Shown here piece after piece: positions 1-8,883 of a stretch of DNA of 48,883 nt (the stretch's first letter is position 1; every line of letters begins with the position of its first letter). The notes under the pieces were generated by a model. That model searched no databases. It saw only the letters and a program-made list of their open reading frames with translations, and was not told the origin of the DNA. The position numbers and the translations under genes were made by a program. The DNA comes from Brevibacillus fulvus (GTDB lineage Bacteria; Bacillota; Bacilli; Brevibacillales; Brevibacillaceae), in contig NZ_JAFBEB010000020.1 of NCBI RefSeq assembly GCF_016908525.1, positions 1-48,883 on the forward strand, given 5' to 3'.

Positions 1-72
1 AGGTTGATAGGTTCGGTGTGGAAGCGCGGTAACGCGTGGAGCTGACGAATACTAATCGGTCGAGGGCTTATC
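1..72 (+). rRNA. 23S ribosomal RNA, 3' end (partial)
   Basis: The first bases match the conserved 3' end of bacterial 23S rRNA: the helix containing GCGCGGTAACGCG, the ACTAATCGGTCGAGG stretch, and the terminal GGCTTA that pairs with the 5' end of the gene. The gene begins outside the window. The exact 3' end is approximate. The spacer after it contains a TTTTGAAGGA...TCCTTCAA hairpin of the kind seen after Bacillales 23S genes. Confidence 0.9.
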
Positions 73-223
73 CACATTTCCTTAGTCAATTTGCGCAGTA
101 TCGCTTTTGATAAGCGACCTTTGGCTGAAGTCCGCAAGGACGAGGACAACGGAGCGAACAAAAGCTGATGCGAGCTTGCGTATCCAGTTTTGAAGGAATA
201 AATCCTTCAATTTATAAAATTTT

Positions 224-300
224 GGAGCTGTGGTGAAGCTGGAGTTCACGCCGGTCTGTCACACCGGAGGTCGCGGGTTCGAGTCCCGTCAGCTCCGCCA
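224..300 (+). tRNA. tRNA-Asp (anticodon GTC)
   Basis: A complete cloverleaf is present: acceptor GGAGCTG pairs with CAGCTCC, the anticodon loop is CTGTCAC (anticodon GTC), the T arm contains GGTTCGAGTCC, and the 3' CCA is encoded. It is the first tRNA after the 23S gene and is probably cotranscribed with the rRNA. Confidence 0.95.
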
Positions 301-346
301 TTCATTTTCATTAGCTATGGCGGATAGCATCGTATGGAACCGTTAA

Positions 347-422
<76 letters not shown>

Positions 423-439
423 TTGTAAATATTTAGTTT

Positions 440-515
440 GAGCCATTAGCTCAGTTGGTAGAGCATCTGACTTTTAATCAGAGGGTCGAAGGTTCGAGTC
501 CTTCATGGCTCACCA
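440..515 (+). tRNA. tRNA-Lys (anticodon TTT)
   Basis: The acceptor stem GAGCCAT/ATGGCTC, anticodon loop CTTTTAA (TTT) and T arm GGTTCGAGTCC form a complete tRNA with encoded CCA. Confidence 0.95.
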
Positions 516-523
516 GTAAATAA

Positions 524-599
524 GCGGACGTAGCTCAATTGGTAGAGCGTCGCCTTGCCAAGGCGAAGGTCGCGGGTTCGAGACCCGTCGTCCGCTCCA
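524..599 (+). tRNA. tRNA-Gly (anticodon GCC)
   Basis: The acceptor stem GCGGACG/CGTCCGC, anticodon loop TTGCCAA (GCC) and T arm GGTTCGAGACC form a complete tRNA with encoded CCA. It is the last of the cluster; a terminator hairpin follows. Confidence 0.95.
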
Positions 600-612
600 T
601 ATTCATGTTGAC

Positions 613-648
613 AACACCACTTGCTGTTTAGCGGGTGGTGTTTCCTTC
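613..648 (+). terminator. Terminator of the rRNA-tRNA operon
   Basis: AACACCAC pairs with GTGGTGTT across a 14-base loop, and the stem runs into a short T-rich stretch. It lies directly after tRNA-Gly. Confidence 0.65.
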
Positions 649-697
649 ATTGATGGGCTAAATTGCATTTGTTGGCACCTTTTCAAGCGTTATTGGC

Positions 698-726
698 TTG
701 TAGGCGACAACAGGTTTTGATACGAT
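698..726 (+). promoter_or_regulatory. Probable sigma-A promoter of the TPR protein gene
   Basis: TTGTAG and TACGAT are separated by 17 bases. The predicted transcript start near 733 lies downstream of the upstream in-frame ATG at 663, which supports the start codon at 765. Confidence 0.45.
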
Positions 727-764
727 ACATGAAGGATAAAGCTCCTGCACAAACTGGAGGTTAT

Positions 765-2390
765 ATGAAAAGTAGGGAAACAGCAAATAAGACGACGGTC
801 GTTGAGTTTAGACGTGATGCACGTTTTTTCTGCGACCGCGGTTTCCGCTTGTTGCGACGCAATGATGTAGAAAAAGCGCTTTTATGCTTTCAGCGAGCGA
901 TTGAGTTGGAACCGAACAACCCTGATTACCGTTGTCATTTGGCCAGCACGTTAGCAGAGATGGGACAGTTTGAAGCCTCAAACAACGTGCTGTATGAGAT
1001 CATAGAAACCCTCGCTCCTTCGATGGAGGATGCCTATTTTTTTCTGGCCAACAACTACGCCAATATGGAAGATTTCGAAATGGCTGAGGAGATGGCCGTT
1101 CTCTATTTGCAAAAAAACAAACGCGGAACTTTTGCAGAAGAGGCGGAAGAACTACTGGATTATATTTATTTTGAACTGGATTTGCCGCCGCGCCAGTTTT
1201 TTATGGAAACAGATGACGATGTGTTTGTCAAACATGAGTTGGCGCGACGGTCTTTGGAAGAAGGCCGTTTTCTGGAAGCCTTGCAAATTCTCAAAAACAT
1301 AGTCGAAGCAGAACCGGATTTTATGCCAGCCTGGAATAACCTTTCGTTGGCCTACTATTATGTCGGTCAATTTGAACAGGCAATGGCGACGATCGACCAA
1401 ACGCTGGAACGAGAGCCGAACAACTTGCACGCCTTGTGCAATTTGGCTGTTTTGCTTTCGCATCAAAACCAGTCCGCTCAGTTGGTTGAGTTGTTGGTCA
1501 AGTTGAAAAAGATTACACCGCTAAATCATGATCATTTATACAAATTGGCAACTACAATGGGAGTATTAGGGCAGCATGAAGAGGCATTTCGCTTGTACCA
1601 ACGGATGATTCGCAGTTTTCCCGGACAGGATGCTTGCACCTATCATTATGCGGCGATCTCGGCGTATTTAACCAATCGATTCGAACAGGCAAGAAGGTGG
1701 TGGGGAAAAGTGAAGCAACTGGACCCGGATGCGGGAATTGCCGAACACTATTTGCAACTGCTCAAGGAACAAAAGAGCGGGGAAACAACGAAGCAAATCT
1801 CTTACCATTATCACCGACCTTACGACGATCTGATGGCCGACCGCATAAACGAGCAGAGTGTGGATAAGTTTAAAACAGATCCAATGATCCGGGCTTCACT
1901 GCTATGGGCGCTTCAGCATGGCAAAGAGGACATCAAGCACACCGTCATTCAAACATTGGGCATGATTGGCGACGATGAGGCGGAGGAAGCCATTCGCAAG
2001 TTTTATCAGGAAACGGACAACAGCCAGCTGAAAAAAACGGCTCTGCTCGCTTTGGCGCAAATGGGGGCACCATTGCCAACCGAATCAGAACCTTGCGCGG
2101 AAGGACAGGATGCAGTGCAGGCAGCCATTCGTTTCTATTTTCATCAACAGAATGACTCCGAGTTGCGAAAATGGTCCGAACAGATATGGGCAGAATATAA
2201 AAAACAAGCAGCCAAACCATTGCAGGTAAGAAAAGAAGTAGCCTGGATGGCTGCCTTTGAATACTTGTACGGGCTTATTTGCGGGCATAAACGGAGCCAA
2301 CAAGAGATTGCCGAGAAATATGGGATCTCTGTCGCGACACTTACGCGCTGTTATAAAGAACTGTCGAGACTTGATTTGAATCAATTCTAA
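765..2390 (+). CDS. TPR-repeat protein (YvcD-like), upstream of trxB
   Basis: The protein has 541 residues with no signal peptide or membrane segment, so it should be cytoplasmic. Tandem tetratricopeptide repeats fill roughly the first 330 residues (repeated AxxxxxxALEPNN-type helices). A stretch around residues 370-430 has HEAT-like alternating helices (WALQHG..., LGMIGDDEA, ALLALAQMGA). The last 40 residues read like a helix-turn-helix (QQEIAEKYGISVATLTRCYKEL). Such proteins serve as protein-binding scaffolds; no enzyme motif is visible. The start was chosen at an ATG preceded by GGAGG rather than at 663, because a promoter lies between. A TPR protein beside trxB matches the yvcD-trxB order I recall from Bacillus subtilis. 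The specific role is unknown. Confidence 0.85.
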   Translation: MKSRETANKTTVVEFRRDARFFCDRGFRLLRRNDVEKALLCFQRAIELEPNNPDYRCHLASTLAEMGQFEASNNVLYEIIETLAPSMEDAYFFLANNYANMEDFEMAEEMAVLYLQKNKRGTFAEEAEELLDYIYFELDLPPRQFFMETDDDVFVKHELARRSLEEGRFLEALQILKNIVEAEPDFMPAWNNLSLAYYYVGQFEQAMATIDQTLEREPNNLHALCNLAVLLSHQNQSAQLVELLVKLKKITPLNHDHLYKLATTMGVLGQHEEAFRLYQRMIRSFPGQDACTYHYAAISAYLTNRFEQARRWWGKVKQLDPDAGIAEHYLQLLKEQKSGETTKQISYHYHRPYDDLMADRINEQSVDKFKTDPMIRASLLWALQHGKEDIKHTVIQTLGMIGDDEAEEAIRKFYQETDNSQLKKTALLALAQMGAPLPTESEPCAEGQDAVQAAIRFYFHQQNDSELRKWSEQIWAEYKKQAAKPLQVRKEVAWMAAFEYLYGLICGHKRSQQEIAEKYGISVATLTRCYKELSRLDLNQF

Positions 2391-2411
2391 ATTTATAATA
2401 AGTATAAATAG

Positions 2412-3410
<999 letters not shown>

Positions 3411-3491
3411 TTTTGCTGTAACATCCTTGAAATATTATCGGGGTATAGTAAAAGTACGATGAATTGACCCCCTTATCTATACGAACCTTTG

Positions 3492-3521
3492 CGTGACTGC
3501 GTGCAGTCACGTCTTTTTTTG
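3492..3521 (+). terminator. Rho-independent terminator of trxB
   Basis: CGTGACTGC/GCAGTCACG forms a tight hairpin followed by TCTTTTTTTG. Confidence 0.9.
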
Positions 3522-3624
3522 TTTCTGACCAAATGATGGCATTAGCAAGGGAACAGTGGAAACAGTTCGTCTTGAGGTAAGCATTGTGGTATGCTTATAG
3601 AAGGGTCATAGGAGGCGAAAAAGC

Positions 3625-4506
3625 ATGATCGAACAAGAGCAAGAAAAAGCAATCAATTTGCTGATTATTACTGGCATGTCAGGGGCGGGGAAAACCGTGG
3701 CGGTGCAAAGTTTGGAGGATCTTGGCTTTTTTTGTGTTGACAATTTGCCCCCTATCCTGATACCAAAGTTCGCCGAACTGATCAAACATTCCGGCGGCGG
3801 CATCGAACGGGTCGCGCTGGTAGTTGATCTTCGAGGACGGGAGTTTTTTGAGAGTTTGACCGAAGCCATGGAACTGTTGAACCAAATGAGCGGCATCAGC
3901 TCGCACATTTTATATTTGGATGCAAATGATCAAACGCTTGTATCCCGCTATAAAGAAACGCGGCGGCGGCACCCTCTTTCTCCCAATGGCTCGCCGTTGG
4001 AAGGCATTCATGCGGAACGCCGGCTGCTGCAGGAAATGAAAGGGCTGGCCAACCAGATTATCGATACGAGTCAATTAAAACCGGCTCAGCTGCGCGAAAA
4101 AATCGTCAATCAATATTCGCAGCAAGGCTCCAATTTGACCATTAATATTCAGTCGTTTGGCTTTAAATATGGCGCACCGATCGATGTAGATTTGCTGTTT
4201 GATGCACGTTTTTTGCCAAATCCACATTATATAGAAGAGCTGCGTCCTAAAACCGGCTGTGATCCGGAAGTAGCCGAGTATGTGTTCAAACACAGTGAAA
4301 CCAAAGAGTTTGTCCACAAATTGCTCGATTTGTTAACGTTTACGCTCCCGCATTATCAGCGGGAAGGAAAAAGCCAACTGGTCATCGGCATCGGTTGCAC
4401 CGGCGGCAAACACCGTTCCGTGGCGATCGCTGAGCATCTCGGGGATTACTTCAGCAAGGAATTTACCGTGCGCGTCAGCCATCGCGACATTGAAAAAAAC
4501 AAATAG
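3625..4506 (+). CDS. rapZ: RNase adapter / nucleotide-binding protein RapZ (YvcJ)
   Basis: The 293-residue protein has a Walker A motif GMSGAGKT at residues 17-24, a DLRGREF Walker B-like region, and the conserved C-terminal [10 protein letters not shown] signature at 257-266 typical of RapZ/YvcJ. In enterobacteria RapZ directs RNase E to the small RNA GlmZ. In Bacillus the homologue YvcJ binds and hydrolyses nucleotides and affects competence; the RNA adapter role is not established there. It starts at an ATG after GGAGG and heads the rapZ-yvcK-whiA-crh block. The Nudix gene (yvcI) that precedes yvcJ in Bacillus subtilis is absent here. Confidence 0.95.
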   Translation: MIEQEQEKAINLLIITGMSGAGKTVAVQSLEDLGFFCVDNLPPILIPKFAELIKHSGGGIERVALVVDLRGREFFESLTEAMELLNQMSGISSHILYLDANDQTLVSRYKETRRRHPLSPNGSPLEGIHAERRLLQEMKGLANQIIDTSQLKPAQLREKIVNQYSQQGSNLTINIQSFGFKYGAPIDVDLLFDARFLPNPHYIEELRPKTGCDPEVAEYVFKHSETKEFVHKLLDLLTFTLPHYQREGKSQLVIGIGCTGGKHRSVAIAEHLGDYFSKEFTVRVSHRDIEKNK

Positions 4507-4585
4507 ATAGAGGTTGGCAAGATAGCCGACGCAATCAGAATTATGCTGACGGAGCATTCTTCGTGAGGGGAAAATGAGGTGACAT

Positions 4586-5581
4586 ATGTCAGTAGGGCGA
4601 GTGGGGAAGCAACATAAACCGCTTCCAAATGTGGTGGTAATCGGCGGGGGGACAGGACTGTCCGTTATTCTGAGAGGTTTGAAGCAGGCGCCGGTTCATA
4701 TTACAGCAATTGTGACGGTTGCTGATGATGGGGGAAGCTCCGGCCGACTCCGAGAAGAGATGGATATGCTTCCGCCGGGCGACATTCGCAACGTCTTGAC
4801 CGCCTTGGCCAACACAGAACCATTGATGGAAAAAGTGATGCAATATCGGTTTACCAATGGAACGGGACTGGCCGGCCACAATCTGGGCAACTTGTTGCTG
4901 GCGGCCATGAACGAAATTACCGGAGATTTTGTAACGGCGATAAAAAAGTTAAGCGATGTGCTGGCCGTACGCGGAGTCGTTTTGCCGGCAACCAAGCAGT
5001 CCGTCTCATTGAAAGCGGAAATGGCGGATGGCACTGTAATCAGCGGAGAGTCAAAAATACCGTTGGCGGGCAAACAGATCAAACGGGTTCTCATTGAACC
5101 GGCAGACGTTGTCCCTTTGACGGAAGCGATTCAGGCGATCCAGCAAGCAGATGTGATTTTGATCGGTCCGGGAAGTTTATATACGAGCATCTTGCCGAAT
5201 CTGTTGGTTCGGGGCCTGTTTGCCGAAATCAAACGTGCGGCAGCTCCGAAATTTTATATTTGCAATGTAATGACCCAACCGGGGGAAACGGATGGTTTCA
5301 CGGCAGCCAATCATGTAGAAGTGCTGTATCAACACGTGGGCGGTCCTTTTTTGGACACCGTTTTGGTGAATTCAGCAGAAATTCCGTCACACATCCGGGA
5401 GAAGTATGCAGAAAAAGGCGCGTTTCCCGTAGAGTGTGACATGGAACGGCTGGCACAGTTGGGCTTAAATATTGTCGCCAAACCATTCATGACGTTTGAA
5501 GGAGGCTATTTGCGCCACGATGCGGGTGCGGTCAGCCGGGAGATTGTATCCGTGATGAGGCGGAGCAGGAAGAAGGAGTGA
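4586..5581 (+). CDS. yvcK: Gluconeogenesis factor YvcK (CofD-like family)
   Basis: The 331-residue protein belongs to the YvcK/CofD-like family: an N-terminal IGGGTGLS nucleotide-binding loop, DDGGSSGRLR, PGDIRNVL, GHNLGNLLL, and GPGSLYTSILPNLLV all lie at the expected places. In Bacillus, YvcK binds UDP-sugars, is needed for growth on gluconeogenic substrates, and influences cell shape and penicillin-binding protein placement. The gene lies 79 bases after rapZ and 6 bases before whiA, consistent with one operon. Confidence 0.95.
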   Translation: MSVGRVGKQHKPLPNVVVIGGGTGLSVILRGLKQAPVHITAIVTVADDGGSSGRLREEMDMLPPGDIRNVLTALANTEPLMEKVMQYRFTNGTGLAGHNLGNLLLAAMNEITGDFVTAIKKLSDVLAVRGVVLPATKQSVSLKAEMADGTVISGESKIPLAGKQIKRVLIEPADVVPLTEAIQAIQQADVILIGPGSLYTSILPNLLVRGLFAEIKRAAAPKFYICNVMTQPGETDGFTAANHVEVLYQHVGGPFLDTVLVNSAEIPSHIREKYAEKGAFPVECDMERLAQLGLNIVAKPFMTFEGGYLRHDAGAVSREIVSVMRRSRKKE

Positions 5582-5587
5582 ACGAAA

Positions 5588-6538
5588 GTGTCATTCGCCG
5601 CGTTAACCAAAAAAGAATTGACGATGTTGGAGAACTCTCCTTGTTGTAGTCGCGCTGAATTATCCGCCTTAATTCGCATGAACGGCAGTATTCAATTTGG
5701 TGCCGGGCGGTTTGTGTTGGATATCTCGACGGAAAATGCGGCGATTGCAAGAAGAATCTATACCTTAATCAAGCAAATTTTTCAAGTGCATGCCGAATTG
5801 CTTGTGCGAAAAAAGATGCGATTGAAAAAGAACAATGTGTATATTGTGCGGATTCCGCATCAAGCCAATGAAATTTTGAAGGAATTAGGCATTATGGATA
5901 AGGATTTATCCTTTGCGCCAGGCATCTCCAGCGAACTCGTAAAAAAATCATGCTGTCGGGCTTCCTACTTGCGCGGTGCGTTTCTTGCCGGCGGTTCGGT
6001 TAATCATCCGGAAGCCTCCAGTTATCATCTGGAAATATTTACGGCCTATCAAGATTTTTGCGAGGCTTTGACCGAGATGGCCAACCGCTATCGACTGAAC
6101 GCCAAGTGTATCGAGCGGAAGAAAGGTTATGTTCTCTACATAAAAGAGGGAGAAAAGATCACCGAGTTTCTGAGCTTGATTGGCGCTCACCAGGCGTTGC
6201 TTTATTTTGAAGATGTCCGCATCGTCAAAGATATGCGCAACTCCGTGAATCGTTTGCACAATTGCGAGATCGCCAATATTAACAAGACCGTCAATGCAGC
6301 GACCAAACAGATGGAGAACATTCAACTGATACAGCATGAGATCGGGTTGGAAAACTTGCCCCCGAGATTACGGGAAGTCGCGGAGCTGCGGCTGCTGCAT
6401 CCCGATATTAACCTGAAAGAACTGGGCGAAATGATCCCGAGCGGTGCGGTAAGCAAATCGGGAATCAATCACCGGCTTCGGAAAATTAACGAAATCGCCG
6501 ACAAATTGAGAGAAAAACAAAATGTTTCTGCGCCTTAA
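5588..6538 (+). CDS. whiA: DNA-binding protein WhiA
   Basis: The 316-residue protein has the WhiA layout: an N-terminal degenerate LAGLIDADG homing-endonuclease-like domain ([10 protein letters not shown] at 128-137) and a C-terminal helix-turn-helix at about 267-305. WhiA controls sporulation in actinomycetes and in Bacillus affects cell division and chromosome segregation. The start is GTG, chosen because AAGGAG lies 9 bases ahead, only six bases after yvcK; translation is probably coupled. Confidence 0.95.
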   Translation: MSFAALTKKELTMLENSPCCSRAELSALIRMNGSIQFGAGRFVLDISTENAAIARRIYTLIKQIFQVHAELLVRKKMRLKKNNVYIVRIPHQANEILKELGIMDKDLSFAPGISSELVKKSCCRASYLRGAFLAGGSVNHPEASSYHLEIFTAYQDFCEALTEMANRYRLNAKCIERKKGYVLYIKEGEKITEFLSLIGAHQALLYFEDVRIVKDMRNSVNRLHNCEIANINKTVNAATKQMENIQLIQHEIGLENLPPRLREVAELRLLHPDINLKELGEMIPSGAVSKSGINHRLRKINEIADKLREKQNVSAP

Positions 6539-6540
6539 CA

Positions 6541-6549
6541 TGCTATAAT
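6541..6549 (+). promoter_or_regulatory. Extended -10 promoter in front of crh
   Basis: TGCTATAAT is a perfect extended -10 element; no good -35 is visible 17 bases upstream. It sits just past the whiA stop codon and would give crh a transcript of its own. Confidence 0.5.
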
Positions 6550-6583
6550 ACGGTAACGAGTGAACATAGGGAGGAGGTACATC

Positions 6584-6841
6584 ATGGTGCAACAGCAGGT
6601 AAAGGTAAACTTGAAAACTGGATTGCAAGCACGTCCCGCCGCTTTCTTCGTGCAGGAAGCCAACCGTTTTGTTGCTGATATTTTCGTGGAAAAGGACAAC
6701 AAAAAGGTGAATGCCAAAAGCATCATGGGAATTATGAGCTTGGCAATCAGTTCGGGAACAGAAATCATCATTTCCGCTGAGGGGCCGGATGCCTCTCAAG
6801 CTGTAAATAGTCTGGTCGGGCTGGTCAGCAAGGAAGAATAG
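6584..6841 (+). CDS. crh: Catabolite repression HPr-like protein Crh
   Basis: The 85-residue protein is an HPr homologue. The position of the phosphoryl-accepting His15 of HPr carries Gln15 (GLQARPAA), while the regulatory Ser46 is kept (NAKSIMGIMSL). That combination defines Crh: it cannot take part in PTS phosphotransfer but can be phosphorylated by HPr kinase on Ser46 and then bind CcpA. The start is the ATG after GGAGG at residue 9 of the longest reading, which places Gln at 15 and Ser at 46 exactly. Position downstream of whiA is as in Bacillus. Confidence 0.95.
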   Translation: MVQQQVKVNLKTGLQARPAAFFVQEANRFVADIFVEKDNKKVNAKSIMGIMSLAISSGTEIIISAEGPDASQAVNSLVGLVSKEE

Positions 6842-6864
6842 GGGAAGACACCGATCAAACCGGG

Positions 6865-6896
6865 AAAGACACTTGCTTTTGCAAAGTGTCTTTTTA
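6865..6896 (+). terminator. Terminator of the rapZ-crh block
   Basis: AAAGACACTT and AAGTGTCTTT form a stem around TGCTTTTGC, followed by TTTATTTT. Confidence 0.9.
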
Positions 6897-6977
6897 TTTT
6901 GCCCGGCGTTTGAATGAGCAGAGCGAAATGGGGAACTGCTAATAAAGAGTTGAACGAAGGGAGGAGAGCAGGCGACG

Positions 6978-7190
6978 ATGCAAAACCAAGGCGACCAGGA
7001 ACAAGATTCGCTTTATGAAGGCCGAGACAAACACTTTGTTGATATTGACCGGATGGTGAACGAAGGGTTGGGTGGAGGTCAGGTAACCGATCAAAATGGC
7101 TTGATCGAGGAGACGACGACTGATTCTCTGGATGGAGTTTATACGACAGATGAGCGCAAACGCCAGCAGGAAGGAGGAAATTTGCAATGA
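6978..7190 (+). CDS. Small acidic hypothetical protein, coupled to sspH
   Basis: The 70-residue protein is hydrophilic and rich in Asp, Glu, Gln and Gly (GLGGGQVTDQNG), with no membrane segment or cysteine. It somewhat resembles small DUF4025-type proteins of spore formers, but I do not claim membership. It starts at an ATG about 11 bases after GGGAGGAG. Its stop codon overlaps the sspH start in ATGA, so the two are translated as a pair; a role in spores is inferred only from this. Confidence 0.7.
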   Translation: MQNQGDQEQDSLYEGRDKHFVDIDRMVNEGLGGGQVTDQNGLIEETTTDSLDGVYTTDERKRQQEGGNLQ

Positions 7191-7366
7191 ATATTGTCCG
7201 GGCGCAAGAAATTTTACAAACCGAACAAAAAATTGAGGTAGAGTATCAGGGAAAACCGGTTTGGATCGATCATGTGGATGAAGAGACGGCAACGGCCAGC
7301 GTCCACCTGGAAAACAATCCGGCGAACAAAATGACCGTCGAAGTCAATCAATTGATCGAGAAATAA
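7187..7366 (+). CDS. sspH: H-type small acid-soluble spore protein
   Basis: This 59-residue gene starts with an ATG 7-8 bases behind AAGGAGG, inside the end of the preceding gene. The product matches the SASP-H family: MNIVRAQEIL start, central WIDHVDEE, ENP, and a closing MTVEVNQL segment. These minor spore-core proteins are normally made in the forespore under sigma-F or sigma-G; no promoter of that kind was identified here. It marks the host as an endospore former. Confidence 0.9.
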   Translation: MNIVRAQEILQTEQKIEVEYQGKPVWIDHVDEETATASVHLENNPANKMTVEVNQLIEK

Positions 7367-7380
7367 ACGTGCAAAAAAGT

Positions 7381-7413
7381 AAGGGTTGTTCTCAATCGTC
7401 GAGAACAACCCTT
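7381..7413. terminator. Bidirectional terminator between sspH and clpP
   Basis: AAGGGTTGTTCTC and GAGAACAACCCTT form a perfect 13-bp stem. The minus-strand side runs into ACTTTTTTG, so it best serves clpP; it can also end the sspH transcript. Confidence 0.9.
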
Positions 7414-7428
7414 GTTCGTTTCACTGGC

Positions 7429-8028
7429 TTATTTGCTGGCGGGAGTAGAGGTAATCACGTCATCAATCAAGCCGTATTCTTTCGCTTCATAAGCAGACAG
7501 GAAGTTGTCGCGGTCGGTATCTTTGGCGATCCGCTCCAAAGGTTGGCCGGTGCGTTCGGACATGATTTTGTTCAAATGTTCGCGCATTCGGATAATCCGT
7601 TTTGCCGCGATTTCAATGTCGCTCGCTTGGCCTTGCGCGCCGCCAAGCGGTTGATGGATCATCACTTCGCTGTTTGGCAGGGCAAAACGTTTACCTTTTG
7701 CACCGGCACACAGCAGGAAGGCTCCCATGGAAGCAGCCATACCGACACAGAGGGTGGAAACATCCGGTTTGATATACTGCATTGTGTCGTAAATCGCCAT
7801 GCCAGCGGTGATCGAACCGCCAGGGCTGTTGATGTACAGCTGAATATCTTTCTCAGGGTCTTCCGCTTGCAAAAACAGCAATTGGGCGACGACGCTGTTT
7901 GCCACTACATCGTTAATCGGAGTTCCCAAAAAGATAATCCGATCCTTCAGCAGGCGAGAGTAAATATCGTAAGCGCGTTCCCCGCGGTTGGTTTGTTCAA
8001 TGACGGTCGGAATCAGATTCATGTTCAT
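7429..8028 (-). CDS. clpP: ATP-dependent Clp protease proteolytic subunit
   Basis: The product of 199 residues is the serine peptidase of the ClpP family, which forms a double heptamer and degrades proteins delivered by ClpX or ClpC. The catalytic triad is Ser100 (GMAASMGAF), His125 (MIHQPLGG) and Asp174 (DTDRDNF). The mature-like start [10 protein letters not shown] is typical. Several ATGs lie in a row; 8028 is 7 bases from AGGAGG, while 8031 and 8022 are alternatives. I see no CtsR-type heptad repeat upstream with certainty. The gene is monocistronic. Confidence 0.97.
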   Translation of the reverse strand: MNMNLIPTVIEQTNRGERAYDIYSRLLKDRIIFLGTPINDVVANSVVAQLLFLQAEDPEKDIQLYINSPGGSITAGMAIYDTMQYIKPDVSTLCVGMAASMGAFLLCAGAKGKRFALPNSEVMIHQPLGGAQGQASDIEIAAKRIIRMREHLNKIMSERTGQPLERIAKDTDRDNFLSAYEAKEYGLIDDVITSTPASK

Positions 8029-8156
8029 CATTGTTCCTCCTCTCTTTCGTAAGATTATCATACACAATTGGTCAATAAAGGTCAAACGTGTTTGCGCATT
8101 TTCTGTACTAGGTTATCCCAAAACGGAACGGATTTAAACCTGTTCCCTAGCGAAAA

Positions 8157-8378
8157 TCAAGGAGAGCTTTGCTCTTCCTCTTCCAGTTCATGTAACTCAA
8201 CGGCTACCTTTAGCGTGGCTTTCATTTTTTTGCCCTTGATTAGCGTATAATCCGTAATATTTTGGGCTTCCAGCTGATTAAGCGCTTCGGCCAACTTTTG
8301 TTCATCTGTATAAGGCTGGACCGTCAGCAAACATTCTTCATCATTCGCTTCTTGATAAATCAAATAATATTGTTCCAA
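8157..8378 (-). CDS. Small acidic hypothetical protein
   Basis: The reading gives about 73 residues from a TTG start located 9 bases after GGAGGAG; no ATG fits the site. The protein is hydrophilic, with the motif-free pattern of a small alpha/beta domain (YYLIYQEANDEECLLTVQPYT) and a C-terminal Glu-rich tail. I do not recognise the family. Just upstream of its ribosome binding site lies a run of DnaA-box-like sequences. Confidence 0.55.
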   Translation of the reverse strand: MEQYYLIYQEANDEECLLTVQPYTDEQKLAEALNQLEAQNITDYTLIKGKKMKATLKVAVELHELEEEEQSSP

Positions 8379-8400
8379 TAATGGCAACTCCTCCAAAAGG

Positions 8401-8481
8401 TTATCCACAAAATTATCCACAAGTTGTGCACAAAACATTCGTTCGTGGGATAAATTTATTTTTCCAAATCAGGTTATCCCT
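8401..8481. promoter_or_regulatory. Cluster of DnaA-box-like sites
   Basis: Two exact TTATCCACA boxes lie at 8401-8409 and 8413-8421. TTGTGCACA at 8424-8432 differs at one position from the TTATNCACA consensus. Reverse-oriented TTATCCCAC (8446-8454) and TTATCCCTA (8473-8481) are looser matches. The 8401 and 8413 sites are 12 bases apart, same orientation. No AT-rich unwinding region or replication gene is next to them, so this is not read as an origin. Confidence 0.6.
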
Positions 8482-8531
8482 ATGCGCTTTGCCATGAATG
8501 TTCAAAGAAGCAGCCTGGGAATAGTTCAGCA

Positions 8532-8560
8532 TTGAGCGAAAAACCGACTTCCTTTATAAT
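8532..8560 (+). promoter_or_regulatory. Sigma-A promoter of small membrane protein gene
   Basis: TTGAGC and a perfect TATAAT are separated by 17 bases, ending 39 bases before the start codon at 8600. Confidence 0.75.
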
Positions 8561-8599
8561 AGAGCGGAATGTCAAAACAGACGGTGAAAGGTGAGAACA

Positions 8600-8728
8600 A
8601 TGGGGACAATTATAACGATTACGATCATCCTTTTTGTTGTTATTGTTGGATTAACCATCGTGGTTACAAATAAAGCGTATTCACACAAGCACAATGATAT
8701 TGATCCTGAATTGAAAGAGAAGCAGTGA
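8600..8728 (+). CDS. Small single-span membrane protein (YtzI-like)
   Basis: This 42-residue protein was found by eye. It has an N-terminal hydrophobic helix of about 22 residues (IITITIILFVVIVGLTIVV) followed by a short polar tail NKAYSHKHNDIDPELKEKQ. The AYxxKHxxDP pattern is reminiscent of the small YtzI-type proteins of Bacillus; function unknown. AAAGGTGAG lies upstream at good distance and a consensus promoter at 8532-8560 supports expression. Confidence 0.65.
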   Translation: MGTIITITIILFVVIVGLTIVVTNKAYSHKHNDIDPELKEKQ

Positions 8729-8883
8729 TTCTCCAAAAAAACCGGCCAGGCGAAGTTGGCCTGATCGTCCCGATTAAATTTGCATATTTTTTTTAGTTGC
8801 AAATTTTCTAATTTATTTTAAAATAGGGTCAAGCCCAAATAAAAAGAAAGTTTTTTTGCAAAATAGAAGGGGGAGCAATTTTG

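Noticed and set aside
7369-8052. Plus-strand open frame opposite clpP
   Set aside because: Antisense of a clear ClpP gene.
8401-8481. Replication origin
   Set aside because: DnaA-box-like sites are present but no dnaA/dnaN genes, no plasmid initiator and no clear AT-rich unwinding element are next to them.
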